A stretch of 64,000 nucleotides of DNA from Tetrastigma voinierianum (Eukaryota > Streptophyta > Magnoliopsida > Vitales > Vitaceae). The position numbers were made by a program, and so were the translations under genes. The stretch is from positions 180,971-244,970 of the forward strand of contig JAEQBH010004558.1 of the NCBI GenBank assembly GCA_016808115.1, given 5' to 3'. The notes below the pieces were generated by a model, which saw only the letters and a program-made list of their open reading frames with translations, was not told the origin of the DNA and searched no databases. This document shows, one piece after another, positions 23,985 through 36,188 of the stretch; position 1 is the first letter of the stretch; every line of letters begins with the position of its first letter.

Positions 23985-24985
23985 ATTCTTGATTGTCTAC
24001 TCCTTTTGATCCACACATTTGTACGATGTGAGATCCACATCCGTATCTAATACCCAGGAACTAGAAGGAGAAAAATTAATCTGTATAACATAAATAAGAG
24101 AACTAGTCTCACCAAACTTCTTCTTCTTCTTTAGATCCTCTAAATACAACTTGTAGTTTCTCTTCCAGTAGCCAGGGTTCATTGCAAAGAAACAAACACC
24201 TCCTTTGGGGCTTTAGCCTTGGGATTGAGGTTGGGTTTGCGTTGGCGACATTGGTTGCCCCTTACCCTTGCCTTGCGCGCGCGTTCTTGACCCTTTCTAT
24301 TTTGGAACCATTAGAACATGGCCGAGGATTGGATTTAATATTGCAGCAGCGGTTTTTAAGCATCATTGTCTGGCTGAGAATATGTTGTCCATTTCATTCA
24401 TGTTATAGTTCATGACAAATTGGCCATAACTATCAAGACGTGAATTCAGGATCAAATCAGTTGCCAACTCTTGGCTCAATGGAAATCCAAGCCTATCAAG
24501 GTGCTCAATATAGCCTTTTATTTTTAGAACATGCTCAATATAGCCTTTTATTTTTAGAACATGAGCACTAACTGAAGCACCCTCAACCATCTTGCGAATC
24601 TTTGATTACCTTGGTAGTCTCATACCTTTTTGCCTTGTTCTTTGGAACATTTCCTTAAGATTGAAGATCATATTATAAGCTTCCATATTTTCCATATCCT
24701 TTTGAAGTTCAGAACTCATGGTAGCTAGCATCAAGCATGCAACATCAATAAAGTCATTATGATGCTTATCATAAGCATTCTTTTTCAGCTCACAGGAGCA
24801 TTATCAATTTGGTTCTTCGGGGAGAGGGAGTTCATCCGGGATATAGCTTCCTTTCTTGTTTGAGAACAATTCTCAAATTTTGAACCGATCAGGGAAGTTA
24901 GTCTGGCCAGTTTATCCTTCTCGGGCGTGGCGGTGACATAGTAGAATTGTTGTTGTTATTGTTGGCCATCTACAATGAATGCAAA
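23985..24985 (-). pseudogene. gag: gag and protease of copia element E, broken
   Basis: The start is an ATG within gtagatggccaacaataac (minus strand, near 24970), giving MANNNNN. The gag block at 24363-24590 reads MVEGASVSAHVLKIKGYIEH ... RLGFPLSQELATDLIL, typical copia gag. A CCHC-knuckle remnant (NPGYWKRNYKLYLEDL) lies at 24130-24182, where the third Cys position reads Tyr. The protease segment SSSWVLDTD is near 24040-24065. A 30-bp tandem duplication at 24501-24560 repeats VLKIKGYIEH in frame. Confidence 0.87.
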
Positions 24986-25069
24986 GTTCGATAAGTATTT
25001 TGATTATAAAAAAAATTCACTAAATTAACAACCCTCAAGAATAATCATATTAATCTAGGGAAAATTCTT

Positions 25070-25500
25070 GAGATCTCTGTGGGATCGATATCTGGACTAA
25101 AATCCCCTTTATTACTTGTTCGACCTGTGCACTTGCAGAATCATGGATCAACATTAAAAAGAAATGTATCTATTCTTCAGGAAATCGTTTTACATCAGTA
25201 TAATTGCAAGGAAATATAACAAACAAGTTTCATGGCATTATTGCTGGGGATTAGATAATAGTCCTATGGTAATAATGCTATAAATTTGTGTCGATGTTTT
25301 GATCTATCACTCACACTTACATTAATTGGATGACGACAGTGAACAAGTTTTTGGTGCCATTTACGGGGATTAGACAATAGTCCTTTGGTAATAGTGTTAT
25401 AAATTTGTGTATGTTAATAGGTGTGAATCAACAAGTTTTTGGCATCGTTACCGGGGATTAGACAATAGTCTCTGGTAATAACGTCGTAAATTTGCTTATG
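25070..25500 (+). repeat. Plus-strand gypsy leader fragment with three tandem primer-site regions
   Basis: The stretch 25070-25150 (agatctctgtgggatcgata ... ttgttcgacctgtgcacttg) resembles the end of an Athila-type LTR. It is followed by three copies of a primer-site-plus-leader unit near 25225, 25345 and 25432: tttttggcatcgttaccgg, ggattagacaatagtc, then ggtaataac...aaatttg. The plus orientation is opposite to the neighbouring elements. No gag follows. Confidence 0.72.
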
Positions 25501-25504
25501 TTCT

Positions 25505-25577
25505 TTGGTCCATCAACAATTGTAAATCAAAGATTAGAAGGAAAGAAGAGAAAAATGTGAAGAAAAATGAACCTTGT
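25505..25577 (+). repeat. Left remnant of the 5' LTR of element D
   Basis: aaatcaaagattagaagg, aaagaag and atgtgaagaaaaatg match 62695-62748 inside the D LTR. The matching sequence continues at 48485 on the far side of A2. Confidence 0.6.
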
Positions 25578-28214
25578 TGTTGCACTTTTTCTATAGACTA
25601 AACCCTCAAATTAACATAGTTACGAGAGCCTTACACTTGTCTTGTATCCATGTTACTTTGGATAAGTTTGCTTCATAAAATAATTTTCTCTTAATGTTCG
25701 AGTTTAAGAATAAGGGTCGAGTCATGACCTTGCAAGTGCACGAGTAGTAAATCTGAATGGAATGTAAGTCAGTATCATTCCATAAGATTGATGGCGAATT
25801 ACAAATCAACTACCCGACTACTAAATTCCATACTATTTGGACTCAAAACTCATAATGAAGGTTTTATCACCTAAGCGACAAAAATTAAAAATCTATACTT
25901 ATTGAATATGTTCAAACCCGAGCTAAAGTAAATGGCCAAAAAAATTGTATTTAAAGAATGGATTGATTCGAGTTTCTGCGAAGCTTGAAAACCATCAATG
26001 AAATACAATGGAACGGTCAATTCCAGCACTAAATCCGTTACTCTGTTCTATGTATGGATCTGATTTTGTCAAAATTTCCCTAATTATTAGAATTGGTTTC
26101 TCCATATTCACTTGTGATCCTTGCTTCTCGAAAGTGAAGATCAAACGACTACACGTATTCCAAATTCTCTTGCAAGATACGGAATTTTCTTTCTCAATAC
26201 TTCATACCCATTTCTGTTGGCAATGAAACTTTTATTTACCTTCCGGAGTTGCAGTAGAAGTTTCTCTTTACTTAATTGGTGCTCCAGCCTCCAGTCATGG
26301 GTTTATCCCTTTCCCTTGATCAGAGATCCAACCCACGCGAGTTGGAACTTACCTTTAGATTAAGGTGAACTCTACGATTATTTATATTGTTAAAATACAC
26401 CCTAGTCAACTTCAATTCGGCGAATGAGGTTATCGTCTCAGGCTAATGATTCGTCAATGGTAGTGAACATTCCAGAAAGAATGCTCTCGACTCTCGAAGT
26501 CTCGGGTCTGCATTGTCCGCATGAGGGCATCACGGATATTAAAGTAAAGATCGTTCCCTCGAAAATTATTAAGTCACTATTGGGAACTTATCTTCAGCGA
26601 CAGATTAAGTAAAAACAAACCTAAATTAATTCTCGTAATTGTGCGAGAAAAGTAAGCCAACTAAATGTAAATCAAATCGAAATTTGATCTGGCAGCTCGA
26701 TTCTTGCATTGTGAATTAAGAAATGGATGCAGATCCACGCAACCACTGCCAGTACGATAAAGCGAAGAAATGAATTCAAGAAATTTATGCAGGATTTCAT
26801 AAATTTGACGATAATATAAGAAAAACCAGTAGAACTAAAATCAAGCTCTGCTCGTCTGCGCCAGTTCGCGATTCAAAACCCGAAGGGTAAACTAAAAATA
26901 AAAATAAAAATCTACTCAAAATATACAGTTCCTCTTCTTTTCCTTTTAAGGTATTGAGAAGGAGAAAAGCGCTACTATTCTAAAAACATCTATTTATGCG
27001 CAAAAAGAATCTAGTAGAATCCCAATGCTCCATGTGCAAATCCAAAGAAAAAGCCCAGCTCACTGTCCAGTTTTGCGACCTCAATTTGATGTTGCGACAT
27101 GGACTTCTCTTGATAACCGTGTCGGTCAGCGGCCCCTCTTCCTTTAAGTCCAGCCACTTTGTCTTACCGTCTTTGATCGATAGTCCGCAAACATCAGTGA
27201 TGTGCGACATCATTTTGTTCGGTGTTCGCCGATTGTTGATGTAGCGACCCGCCGGTTACATGTCAGCGACATTTTCTTTGGATTCTTTACGACTTTTGAG
27301 TTGCGACATCAATTTTAGGTTGCGACCACTTTTGCATTTATGATGACTTCTTGTTATGGCGTTTGTTCGTGTGATTGTGTTGGTAGTCTTCTTTCAGCCG
27401 TATGTTTGATTTTATGTCGCGACCTCATGGTGATGTTGCCACCTGTTTTGCTCCCCATTTCTTTTCTTCTGGTTGCAACCTCAGTTCTATGTTGCAACAT
27501 ATTTCCTCCTTCCTACCTATTTTCCAGGTCGCGGCCTTAAGGTGATGTCGCGACCTATTTTTTTGTCTGTTTAGCTCTTCTTCATGTGCGACCTCGGTCA
27601 TTAGTCGACATTGTTGCGATGCGATCCATTAAATGGTGTGACCAGTTTTCTTATCAAGACTTGATTACCTATTTGTGTCATGACCTACATCGTGTCGCGA
27701 CCTCAGTGGAACCTTTCATTAAAAACTAGTTGCAACGTCTTTTGCCTGCGAACTCTCTTGGCTTTCATTAGCCGGATCACGTCGCAACCTCAGAGTGGTG
27801 TCGCGACATCATTAATAACCTTTTGGCTTCGCGACATCAAAGTGATTTCGCGACATGAATTTCTTCCTTTGATTATTTCCTTTTGTCTCGACCACATTTT
27901 CTCTGTCGTAACCTCCTTCTTTAAGTCACGGCTTCACTTGTTCAAGTTTTATATTTCTTCTTCAAAGCCGAATTTGTTGATGTCATGACTTGGAATGGTA
28001 GGCCCAGACATTCTGTTAGGCTGATGCCGGTTGTGACCTCAATTACCCTTTCTGAGATGTTTTCTTCGATTTTGCTAAGTTACGTTTCTACGTATTTTCT
28101 GCCAAAATGAAATTTGGAAGTAAAATATTCACATTTACTAAACAAATCAACATTTGTCTCATAATAAGCTTCGAGAAAAATGGATTAAAAATCTAACTAG
28201 TTTTGGACTCATCA
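25578..28214 (-). repeat. 3' LTR of A2 (2.6 kb)
   Basis: It is collinear with 45866-48484 from tgttgcacttt at the left to ggactcatca at the right. The minus-strand TATA-like box is at 26990-27000 (gcgcataaatag). The stretch 27060-28050 holds dozens of tcgcgacctca and gtcgcgacatc words. Confidence 0.88.
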
Positions 28215-28226
28215 AATCCCTCGAAC
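28215..28226 (-). promoter_or_regulatory. Polypurine tract of A2
   Basis: The minus strand reads TTCGAGGGATT directly before the LTR start TGATGAGTCC. It is preceded by a GGGGACAAG stretch, common in this position in plant gypsy elements. Confidence 0.62.
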
Positions 28227-31200
28227 TTAAAAAATTTTCTTGTCCCCGAGCAAAGAAAAGAAAGAATTGTTTGTCCTCCGAACAAATAAAATTTAAGAAA
28301 ATTTTAAGGACTTGTTTTATGGATTCATACCACAGTCTTTCTCATTATTTGCCGATGCAGAATTAAGATATACGACATCATGTTGATTTTAGTTTTATTC
28401 AAGAATAAGACATTGTATACTTGTATCACAAATTTCTTGATGAACTAATGTATTTAAGCAGTTTATTGACAAGTCTTGACTACGTGTGTGTGTGTGTAGG
28501 TCATCAATCCTTTTCATCTTCATGCCCGAATTAGTTAATCTTCTTCAATTTTCTTGGAATTTGTTTGTCTAAGTCCATGAAGCTTATTTTCATATTGATC
28601 TCCACTAATGTAGGTGAATCCAACCTTCAAAATAAATGAGGTCTTTCAGGCTTGTAATGTTGGACTTAGGTAATTGGGTAAATAATGGAAAAATTTAAGT
28701 TGTAAATCACCCAGTTTCCACCTTTTCTCTACACTTGTTGCCTTGACTTTCACCACTTTCTTCTTTGATGCTTCAGCGATTCTCGCTCTTGGCGATTCAT
28801 TTTCATTTTGAATTCTTTTTATGGAATTTCAATTTCCATATGCACTTTATTATGGCCAGTTCCTTTGTTTCTTGAACTCTTTTGCTTTTGTTTTCTAGGA
28901 TTGGTAATAGTGCAATGTTTTGTCTTCTTAGGCTTTCTATTACTCTTAGAGAACTTTGTGCTAGCAACTCTCATACCAGTTGGCATTATGGTACTAGGTG
29001 TTAAACACCCCTCGGTAATTGTTCAGGAAATAGGCCCGCAAAAGACAAAACTATTCCTTATTTCACTACTTCTACTTCTTTACTTCGCCGCCTCCTTCAT
29101 TGTCAAGAATTTGGAAATATGTTCCCCTCGAGCTTGTTTCTTCCTTTATACTAAACTTTTTTTTAATTTAGGCTGGATGGTTGGGCTCTTTCTTGGGTTT
29201 ATTGCCCGAGGAAGGAATTCGGTTTAGATTCTTTAGCTATCGATGAAAAAAATAAAGGCTATTTATTTGAATCAGTAGAGAATATGCTTAAGCATATATT
29301 GAGAATTCGACAGAAAAGCTCAAAGTGCCAAGGATGGCCTCTATCATTTTTTGTTGGCTTTTTTCACCTAGGATTTCGCCTCAATCAATAATTTACCAAG
29401 TTCTAGGACTTTGGAATCTTAGTCTTGAATTTCCCGGAAAGATGTTCCTAATTCCTCTCGAAAGTTTCACAAATTTTGTTGACTAGTGTATTATTTCTTG
29501 AAGACTTGTATTTATTTGTTGTTTACTTATCATTTCAACGAGTATTTTGTTCATCGTGATAACCAATTTTCCAATTTTTACAAACTAAAAATTTGAATTT
29601 TTAAAATGAATACTCCTAATTTCCAGTTAAATTATTCACGCTCTGATTCTTCCTGAAATTGTTGTTCATGGGAAAGAACATAAATTATTTATTTGATTCA
29701 TGCATAAAAAAAAAAAAAAAATGACACAGAAACAAAATTTCAATCTACACATAAACAATCAATTTTAGAGTGTCAAATTTTTATTCGATATCAAAACAAT
29801 TCGATATTTTACAATCACCTTTCTTTACAAATAAGGCGTAAGCCCAAATTCGAGAAACTCTCTATTTCTTGATCTAAAATCCTATATCTTCCCCACGAAG
29901 GTTGCATCTCACCTTGAAATTTTGTTCACCGGACCTTGAAGTGCTGAGGAAGTTGATGGGTTCCTAATTAACCCTTCTTCAAATTCCCTTCCCATCAACC
30001 ACTCTCTTGATTACACATCGTTTTATGGAATAAGGAATGGAATTGGTTTGTTTTTCGACTCCATTCATTCCATAAACTCTGTGTTCACAGCTTTGAAACT
30101 CTTCTTTTCTCTCATTCTCCCTTCTCTTCATTCTCTTTGTTTGTTTTTCCTTTGTTATCCCATCCTTTTATAGTGATTTTCGTCTCTTGGGAAGAACAAG
30201 GCCATTTATTCTTTCTTTAAATTTTCAATGAATGAATTAAATGAGTTTTCTTGAATTCTTGCTCTTTTGATATTTCCAACGGAGGTTTTGGGCATTTGGT
30301 GAGAATATTGATCATTTTTCTTGAATTTATTAAATTCCCTCTGATTATTCTCCTCGGCAGGCATACTAAACTGATTAGATTCGATGAAGACATTTATTTT
30401 ATTTCTACATTAATAATATTTATTTCAAAGATTTTGGATGAATGATCTGACCGAAAGGTTGGGGTGAATTAGTCTAATGAATTGAAGTGAGGCATTAGGT
30501 TAGAGTCATGATAGCGATATGGGAGTCGCGACATTAAGTATTTATCCTCTAAATTAATGATTTTCAATGAATTTACTTTTCTTGCTAGGGCCTTGAGGCG
30601 AGAGGTTTAAAATAAACACATTGACTTTTGGACTAATCGGTCGCAACTTCAAAATATTTGGTTGTGACTTGAAATGTGGTCCACAGCTGAGGACTTTGGT
30701 ATTCTGTTATAAAATGTTATTTCCTCTTTTATTTGATCGTGACCTAAGTTTCATTATTTTGACTTTCCTTTTCCACTTTTTATTTTTCACATCCGGCGTT
30801 CTTGGTTTGCCGACTTGTGGATTAATGTTCTGACCAATCATAAACACTCAAATTCACAACAATTTAAATTTATTCAATTCCATTCAAAGCAACTTCCAAC
30901 TCAAATTCATCTTTATCATGCAAATTCAACAACTTCCACTATGCATCACATTCAAAAATTTTAGCACGAAACAGATATCCCCAAACTTTCAATCATGTTA
31001 TATCAAAGACAAATTTAAAAATCAAATCAAGAAGAAGAAGAAGATACTGTCCCTTTTTTGTCTCTTATGCTGATTGAAGTTTGATTTCAGATGCTCTCCT
31101 TTTTGCATAATCTTCATTGTCCTGTAAAACTAAATAATAAATAAAATCAGTAATGAATAAAATCACAATCTGCTATTAAAAATTTAAACACATAAATTTT

Positions 31201-31300
31201 AAACTATAACAAGAAACATTAAACAAGCGAGGCGTGGATTGTCTTCCCTGGCTTGCTCGATTTTAGTCTTTAAATTTGGACTTTAAATTGCCATTATTCT
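28227..31300 (-). other. 3' region of A2 between integrase and the 3' LTR
   Basis: Three kb, AT-rich. In A1 the same place holds a Transposase_32-like ORF, but here I cannot follow it. A basic Lys/Ser/Arg-rich reading on the minus strand (about 28830-29000) is the only coding-like hint. (GT)n occurs at 28483-28498. Thirty-odd scattered cgcgac-like words at 30480-30760 recall the A LTR. Otherwise I see nothing supported. Confidence 0.45.
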
Positions 31301-31309
31301 GTTTCTTAA

Positions 31310-31640
31310 ATTTCCCTTATTCCGAACTAATGGTTACTCTTCCAATTGCTTTCTCTCAAGGTAGTGCTTCAATCTCTAACCATTAACTTTGAACTCCTCA
31401 TGATTGCTGGTTCTAAGTTTCCTTTGTCTAAGCGTATTAGTGCTTAATACCAGCGTAAATTGTCCGGCTCCATTTGGATTTTAGCTTTCCAGAAAAGTGC
31501 CAAATGCGAGTTGAATAATAGACTTAGTCTCCTTCTTAGATTCCCTCCTCAAATTAGTTGATCATGCCATTTTTGTTTTTATCCTTGTGAATTCTGGCAC
31601 TAACACAAACCATTCCTAAACTATTCCAATTCATTTAATG
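31310..31640 (-). pseudogene. Integrase C-terminus of A2, separated from the core by F
   Basis: The plus-strand stretch 'ttgatcatgccatttttg' and its surroundings align with 1790-1830 of A1, which encodes the integrase C-terminal region. Coding frames are poor. The remainder of the gene starts again at 36189, on the other side of F. Confidence 0.65.
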
Positions 31641-32954
31641 GGTAGTGTCGCCCCGATCGATCAGACCGATTGGCGAATGAACCGGTTTCGAAGTCTTGAA
31701 AACCTCATATCTTGGGACTCCTTATTTTTTTTTTTATATTTACAAATGAACTACCCTTGGAATTGGTATCCATTAAATTTATACATTTACTAATTCCCAT
31801 TTCTTATGCAATTACACATACATATAAATATCGATACAAACATCGGAGATCGCGGAGCGATCTTTGGTGAGCACCTATCTGCAGTGTGACCGTCTGGTGG
31901 TGTGGAATGTCACCGTCCTCTTTATCTCCTCTTCGGTACCTACACGGATTGAACACGGTGCTAAGCTTTACGCTTGAGTAGAACATATAGACGATAACGA
32001 CCCGATAACAATATTCGCCGTCACTATCTTTTACATTTTACTGTACTTATGCATATAACGAAGTCTATTCGTATGTGACTTCTAACTCATCTCATATTAT
32101 ACATGTAGATATTTATTCTTTTCAGATTCCTTATCATTATCTTGTTTATATTACTTCCCTGTGTCATGTCTTTTACATGTTGTAACTCATATATACTACA
32201 TGTATGACAAATCCAAATCATATTCAAGAGTAAACTTATCGTATACAATGGAAATTCGAAACGAATCGAGTCATATCAAATTCAAGCGAGGGTCTAATAC
32301 TGATACATATTAAACTCTTATCATTATCGCGGTCGAAGCGATTAATCCATCGCCGTGATTACATTTCCTTGATGCAGGATGCGCGTTTAATCTTTGTTAT
32401 CATTTATTAAATCTTCATTTCAAAATTTGCCCGACGAATCCACTTGACGTTAGTCCGGATCAGTGGGCGTTTACTCAGTTTTCAATCAAAACATTTCGTT
32501 TATTAAATTTTTATTTTCAAGTGTGTGACGAGATCCCCGACTCGACCGAAGGCGGATCAGCGGGCAGGTTTACTCAGGCATTTTAATTAAGCGAAAGCAC
32601 TTATTTTCGGGCAATCCCATGACCATTTACAATTCAAAGCACCCATAACATTCACACTTAATACATGCATTTACAAATAATGCCTTTATTTCCACCTCTA
32701 CTCATGCTAATCATTTTCGCATCTTTCAGCTCTAAATCATTTACAATCTCATATCATGCATTCTCGTCTGATAAATCATTCCTGATCAATTCATAAGATT
32801 TAAGCATATTCACTAACAATCTCATTACTCGTCGATGTTGACTATTTCACCTTAACTATTCGATTCACAATTTCACGGCGGTCAAGTGAATCCCACCCTT
32901 ATTAACATTACGGTAATGTTCTTATACTTTTAACAATTCTATCTCCCATCATAC

Positions 32955-33555
32955 GGATTCCATTTGGTGCATCGACCGCGTGGTATCACTTATTCGAGTT
33001 CTCCGTCATGGCGGATCTTTAGTTGGTGCATCGACGTAATAATTATCAGTATTGATTCTCCCATCGCAGCGGATGCCGTTTGGTGCATCCGATACGTGTT
33101 ATCGCTTGACCGGTTCTCCATCGCAGCGGATGCCGTTTGGTGCATCCGACCGCGTGGTATCAGTGTCGGTTCTCCCTTCGCAGCGGATATCGTTTGGTGC
33201 ATCGAACCGCGTGGTATCAGCTTATTCGGTTCTCCACGTCGCAGCGGATGCCGTTAGTACGTATCCGACCGCATTAGGTATGTCCGGTTCTCCATCGCGG
33301 ATGCGTTACGGTGCATCGAGCCGTGGTATCAATTATTCGGTTCTCCGTCGCGGCGGATGCCATTTGGTGCATCGGAGCCGTGGTATCGGTCTATAAGCCG
33401 TAAAGGCGGATGCCGATTGGTGCATCACTTGAAGTAGGACATTTCTTGATGTCATCGCCATCATGGCGGATCTCCGATTGGTGCATCGCCAGAGTGGGAC
33501 ATTGGACAATTTTGAGGTGCCTTCGTGGCGGATGGCGATTAGTTACTCCGTCGGG
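32955..33555. repeat. Tandem array of about 11 units, 53-62 bp each
   Basis: Each unit runs cggatgccgtttggtgcatc, then a gaccgcgtggtatcag-like part, then cggttctccatcgcag. Unit starts are near 32955, 33012, 33070, 33127, 33184, 33245, 33298, 33354, 33407, 33467 and 33529. The central units are most alike and the edge units diverge. The array makes artificial ORFs with repeated S-Q-R-M-P-F-G-A-S. Confidence 0.95.
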
Positions 33556-33839
33556 CGAGTTCATTCCTCTGCATTCAATTCACATTTACGGCCAGTTCAG
33601 TTTAATGAATCCCATCTTTATTATTATTCCACGTTCATTCGTTTGAATATCACATTTCGATTCGTATTCACTCGTATCCACATTTATAATGGATTCCGTT
33701 TGATGATCCGATCCTTTATTATCGTTCGCGCCGTTCGGTTTTAATTATCGATTTAATTCCATAATCATTTTCGTATTATCTTTTCAAAGATATACTCCAA
33801 TCTAATAATACTTATTTCATAAACCGTTCACATACACCT

Positions 33840-34320
33840 TTATATGCTCATTCATCCTCACATTCATACTCTATTCATGTGTTCATTTCAAATACTCATG
33901 CACATATTCGACCATTATGCATTCATACACTTCTCATTCATAAGCCAATCATAAATTCATTCGTATACTCATTGCGTATACTCATTTATATATACTCATT
34001 CATAAATACTTTCGATCACGTATTCATTTCATAGCTCTTACATATTCTTTCCATTGTTATGCTCATTCATGTATACTCATTCATAAATACTCAATCACAT
34101 ATTCATTCACATATACTCATTCATACACTCATTCACACATTCATTCATGTATACTCATTCATAAATTCATTTACGTATACTCATTCATATACTCATTCAC
34201 GTATTCATTTCATAAACTCACGCACATATTCATTCACGTATACTCATTCATGTATACTCATTCATAAATTCATTTACGTATACTCATTTACGTATACTCA
34301 TCGAATGCTGTTTAAGTATA
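33840..34320. repeat. Tandem short repeat of 'catatactcatt' type
   Basis: Imperfect 10-14-bp units (tcattcatgtatactcattc, cacatattcattc, tcattcataaattc) fill about 480 bp. Open frames across it are artefacts of the repeat. Confidence 0.92.
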
Positions 34321-36188
34321 TTGCCTATCATTTGTTATCATTTTACGGTTATATGTGATAATAATCATATATCATAACAAGTATATAATTCATAAACATA
34401 TTGTCTTTCATGTTCACATTCATGTTTCAATTTTTTTCATTTCATTTAGTAATCATTTTCATGTTTCATAAACATCCATTTCATTTCTACATTTTCCTTG
34501 TTTCATGCCTATTACATATGGCACTTCATATTCTTAGTGTGTCTATGAAATCTTACCTCATTCATATATTCTTATTCCTCTATGAATCTAATTTATAGAA
34601 GTGGAATCAATAATCGGATCATCAAACTAAGAAGTTATGGCATTTTCATGCCAAACTGAGTGATTTACCCGGATTACACTAGAAACAGTTAGTATTACCA
34701 ATTTTTCCGGGGTTCTAACTTCATATTTGACACGAGGTCTTTGTACTCATTTAAAATACAAGGATGCTAATGGTTCTATTCCATTTGGGGAATCACCCAG
34801 GTCGAATTACCGAAACTCAGGACTACGTCAAAAATAATCAGTTCTCTATGTTCAAGCTGGAACCAGAATTTGGCTTGCACATATCCCAACTTTGAGTAGA
34901 TTTTTAGGTCTCTTGGATCATGGTGGAGATTCTTATTCTTTATGTTTTGTTCTCCTTGAAGTCTATTTTACGTAGCCACTTCAATAACTCAAATCGGATA
35001 ATAAATGAGGAAGTTATGGCCAAAATACGAAAACTGGTTGGGCGGGAACATAAGCGGCCGGTTGTGCCCAGGTACCACAAGACATGCGTGCAATAACGAA
35101 AATGACCCGAAGCGAAATTGTCTGGTCTGACTTCAAAGTGTGCTAGGTACAAGTCACCAAAAATGCCTAAAATGGGTGTTTCTCACATTTTCCATATTTC
35201 AACTTGATCAACTCTATACTCCATAACACACCTCAAAACCATTTCATAATCACATATAAGCTTCATTTATACTCAAATTATCTTTCAATACATATCTATC
35301 TTCAAAATCTTTCATGATTTCTCCCCAAAAAACAATTCTAATATGGGTCTGCTCCCATCCCTTATAAATACACAAATTTAACAGGGTTTGTTCCAACCTA
35401 ACCCCTTTGCTTTGCAATTAAACGTGAAATCGACCTCGAAAGGAGGGATTCCGTATTTTTCTTTACATTTAGGGTTTTACCACCTTACTCCCATTAATCT
35501 TTTGGGTTAGGATGAAATCCTATCAAACCTGAATCAATTACCAACAAGAAACTCATGTTAGGATGAACTTTTATCGACCACAGGTTTAGGCGACAATTAA
35601 TAAGAGCAAAACCAACGATCCATACTAAAAATCCAAGTTCCATACTCAAGCTTAGTAGTTCCACACCTTTTTGGAGCTTGGCTTTGCTTGCTCTTCCTCT
35701 TCTTCTTCTTCCTTCCTCTCCTCTTCTTCTCTCTTTTCCTCTTCTCCTCTTCTTCTACGATTTTTGTCTCCAAAATGAGACCAAATTTGTCTTAAATCCA
35801 GATTTTGTTAAGACATACATGAAATAACCATTTTTGGCTACTTTGTCATTTTGATTCAGCCATGACTCATGATTATTTCTCTTCCAAACTTTCTCTAATT
35901 GCCATCCCAAAGAATTTTCTGTCATTTTTTAAACATTTCATATAGACCCTAATCTTTCACTTTTATAGCCACTAAATTCTCAGTGGTAATGACCACTTAC
36001 CTTGTCTCACAATTTTCGTTTAGGTCTCGAATTTTATTTTCAAAATTCACTATTTAGCTTACTCTTATCTACTAAACAAGTCAGAAAGCGCTAGGGTATA
36101 TTTCGGTGTTAAGTAGCCTATCTTCTTCATGACTTTAAAATCAAATTAGCTTAACTTAAAGCCCGTATAGCTTTATATTATAGCTCGA

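Larger units (their letters stand above)
9642..24985 (-). mobile_element. Element E: Ty1/copia retrotransposon, split by B1 and lacking a visible 5' LTR
   Basis: Minus-strand order from the right: gag (24260-24985), CCHC region, protease, GAG-pre-integrase (to 23548), then B1 (13895-23547), then the rest of integrase (13894 leftward), RT, RNase H and a 3' LTR (9642-11336). Protease and integrase before RT is the copia order. Integrase motifs continue in order on the two sides of B1. The right end is truncated just upstream of gag, where a plus-strand gypsy fragment begins. Confidence 0.88.
31646..36188 (+). mobile_element. Element F: 4.5-kb solo LTR-like insertion, probably gypsy Del/Tekay type
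   Basis: Flanked by an exact direct repeat GGTAG (31641-31645 and 36189-36193), it splits the A2 integrase. The left end TGTCGCCCCG resembles the TGTCACGCCCCG start common in plant chromovirus (Del/Tekay) LTRs. The right end reads tagctcga instead of a clean CA. No coding motif is found over 4.5 kb, so a solo LTR is the simplest reading. A plus-strand TATA-like box (cttataaataca, 35361-35372) suggests plus orientation. It contains two tandem arrays. Lineage is tentative. Confidence 0.68.

Noticed and set aside
28808..29227. Plus-strand 139-codon hydrophobic open frame that looks like a membrane protein
   Set aside because: It lies on the antisense strand of the A2 3' region, has no family motif, and its hydrophobicity follows from T-rich sequence.
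33052..33396. Open frame with repeated S-Q-R-M-P-F-G-A-S
   Set aside because: It is a direct product of the 57-bp tandem array, not a protein gene.
32955..34320. CRISPR-like pattern of regularly spaced repeats
   Set aside because: The units are contiguous and diverged with no unique spacers, and this is a plant genome.
34059..34358. Open frame rich in His, Ser and Thr
   Set aside because: It is a translation of the catatactcatt short tandem repeat.
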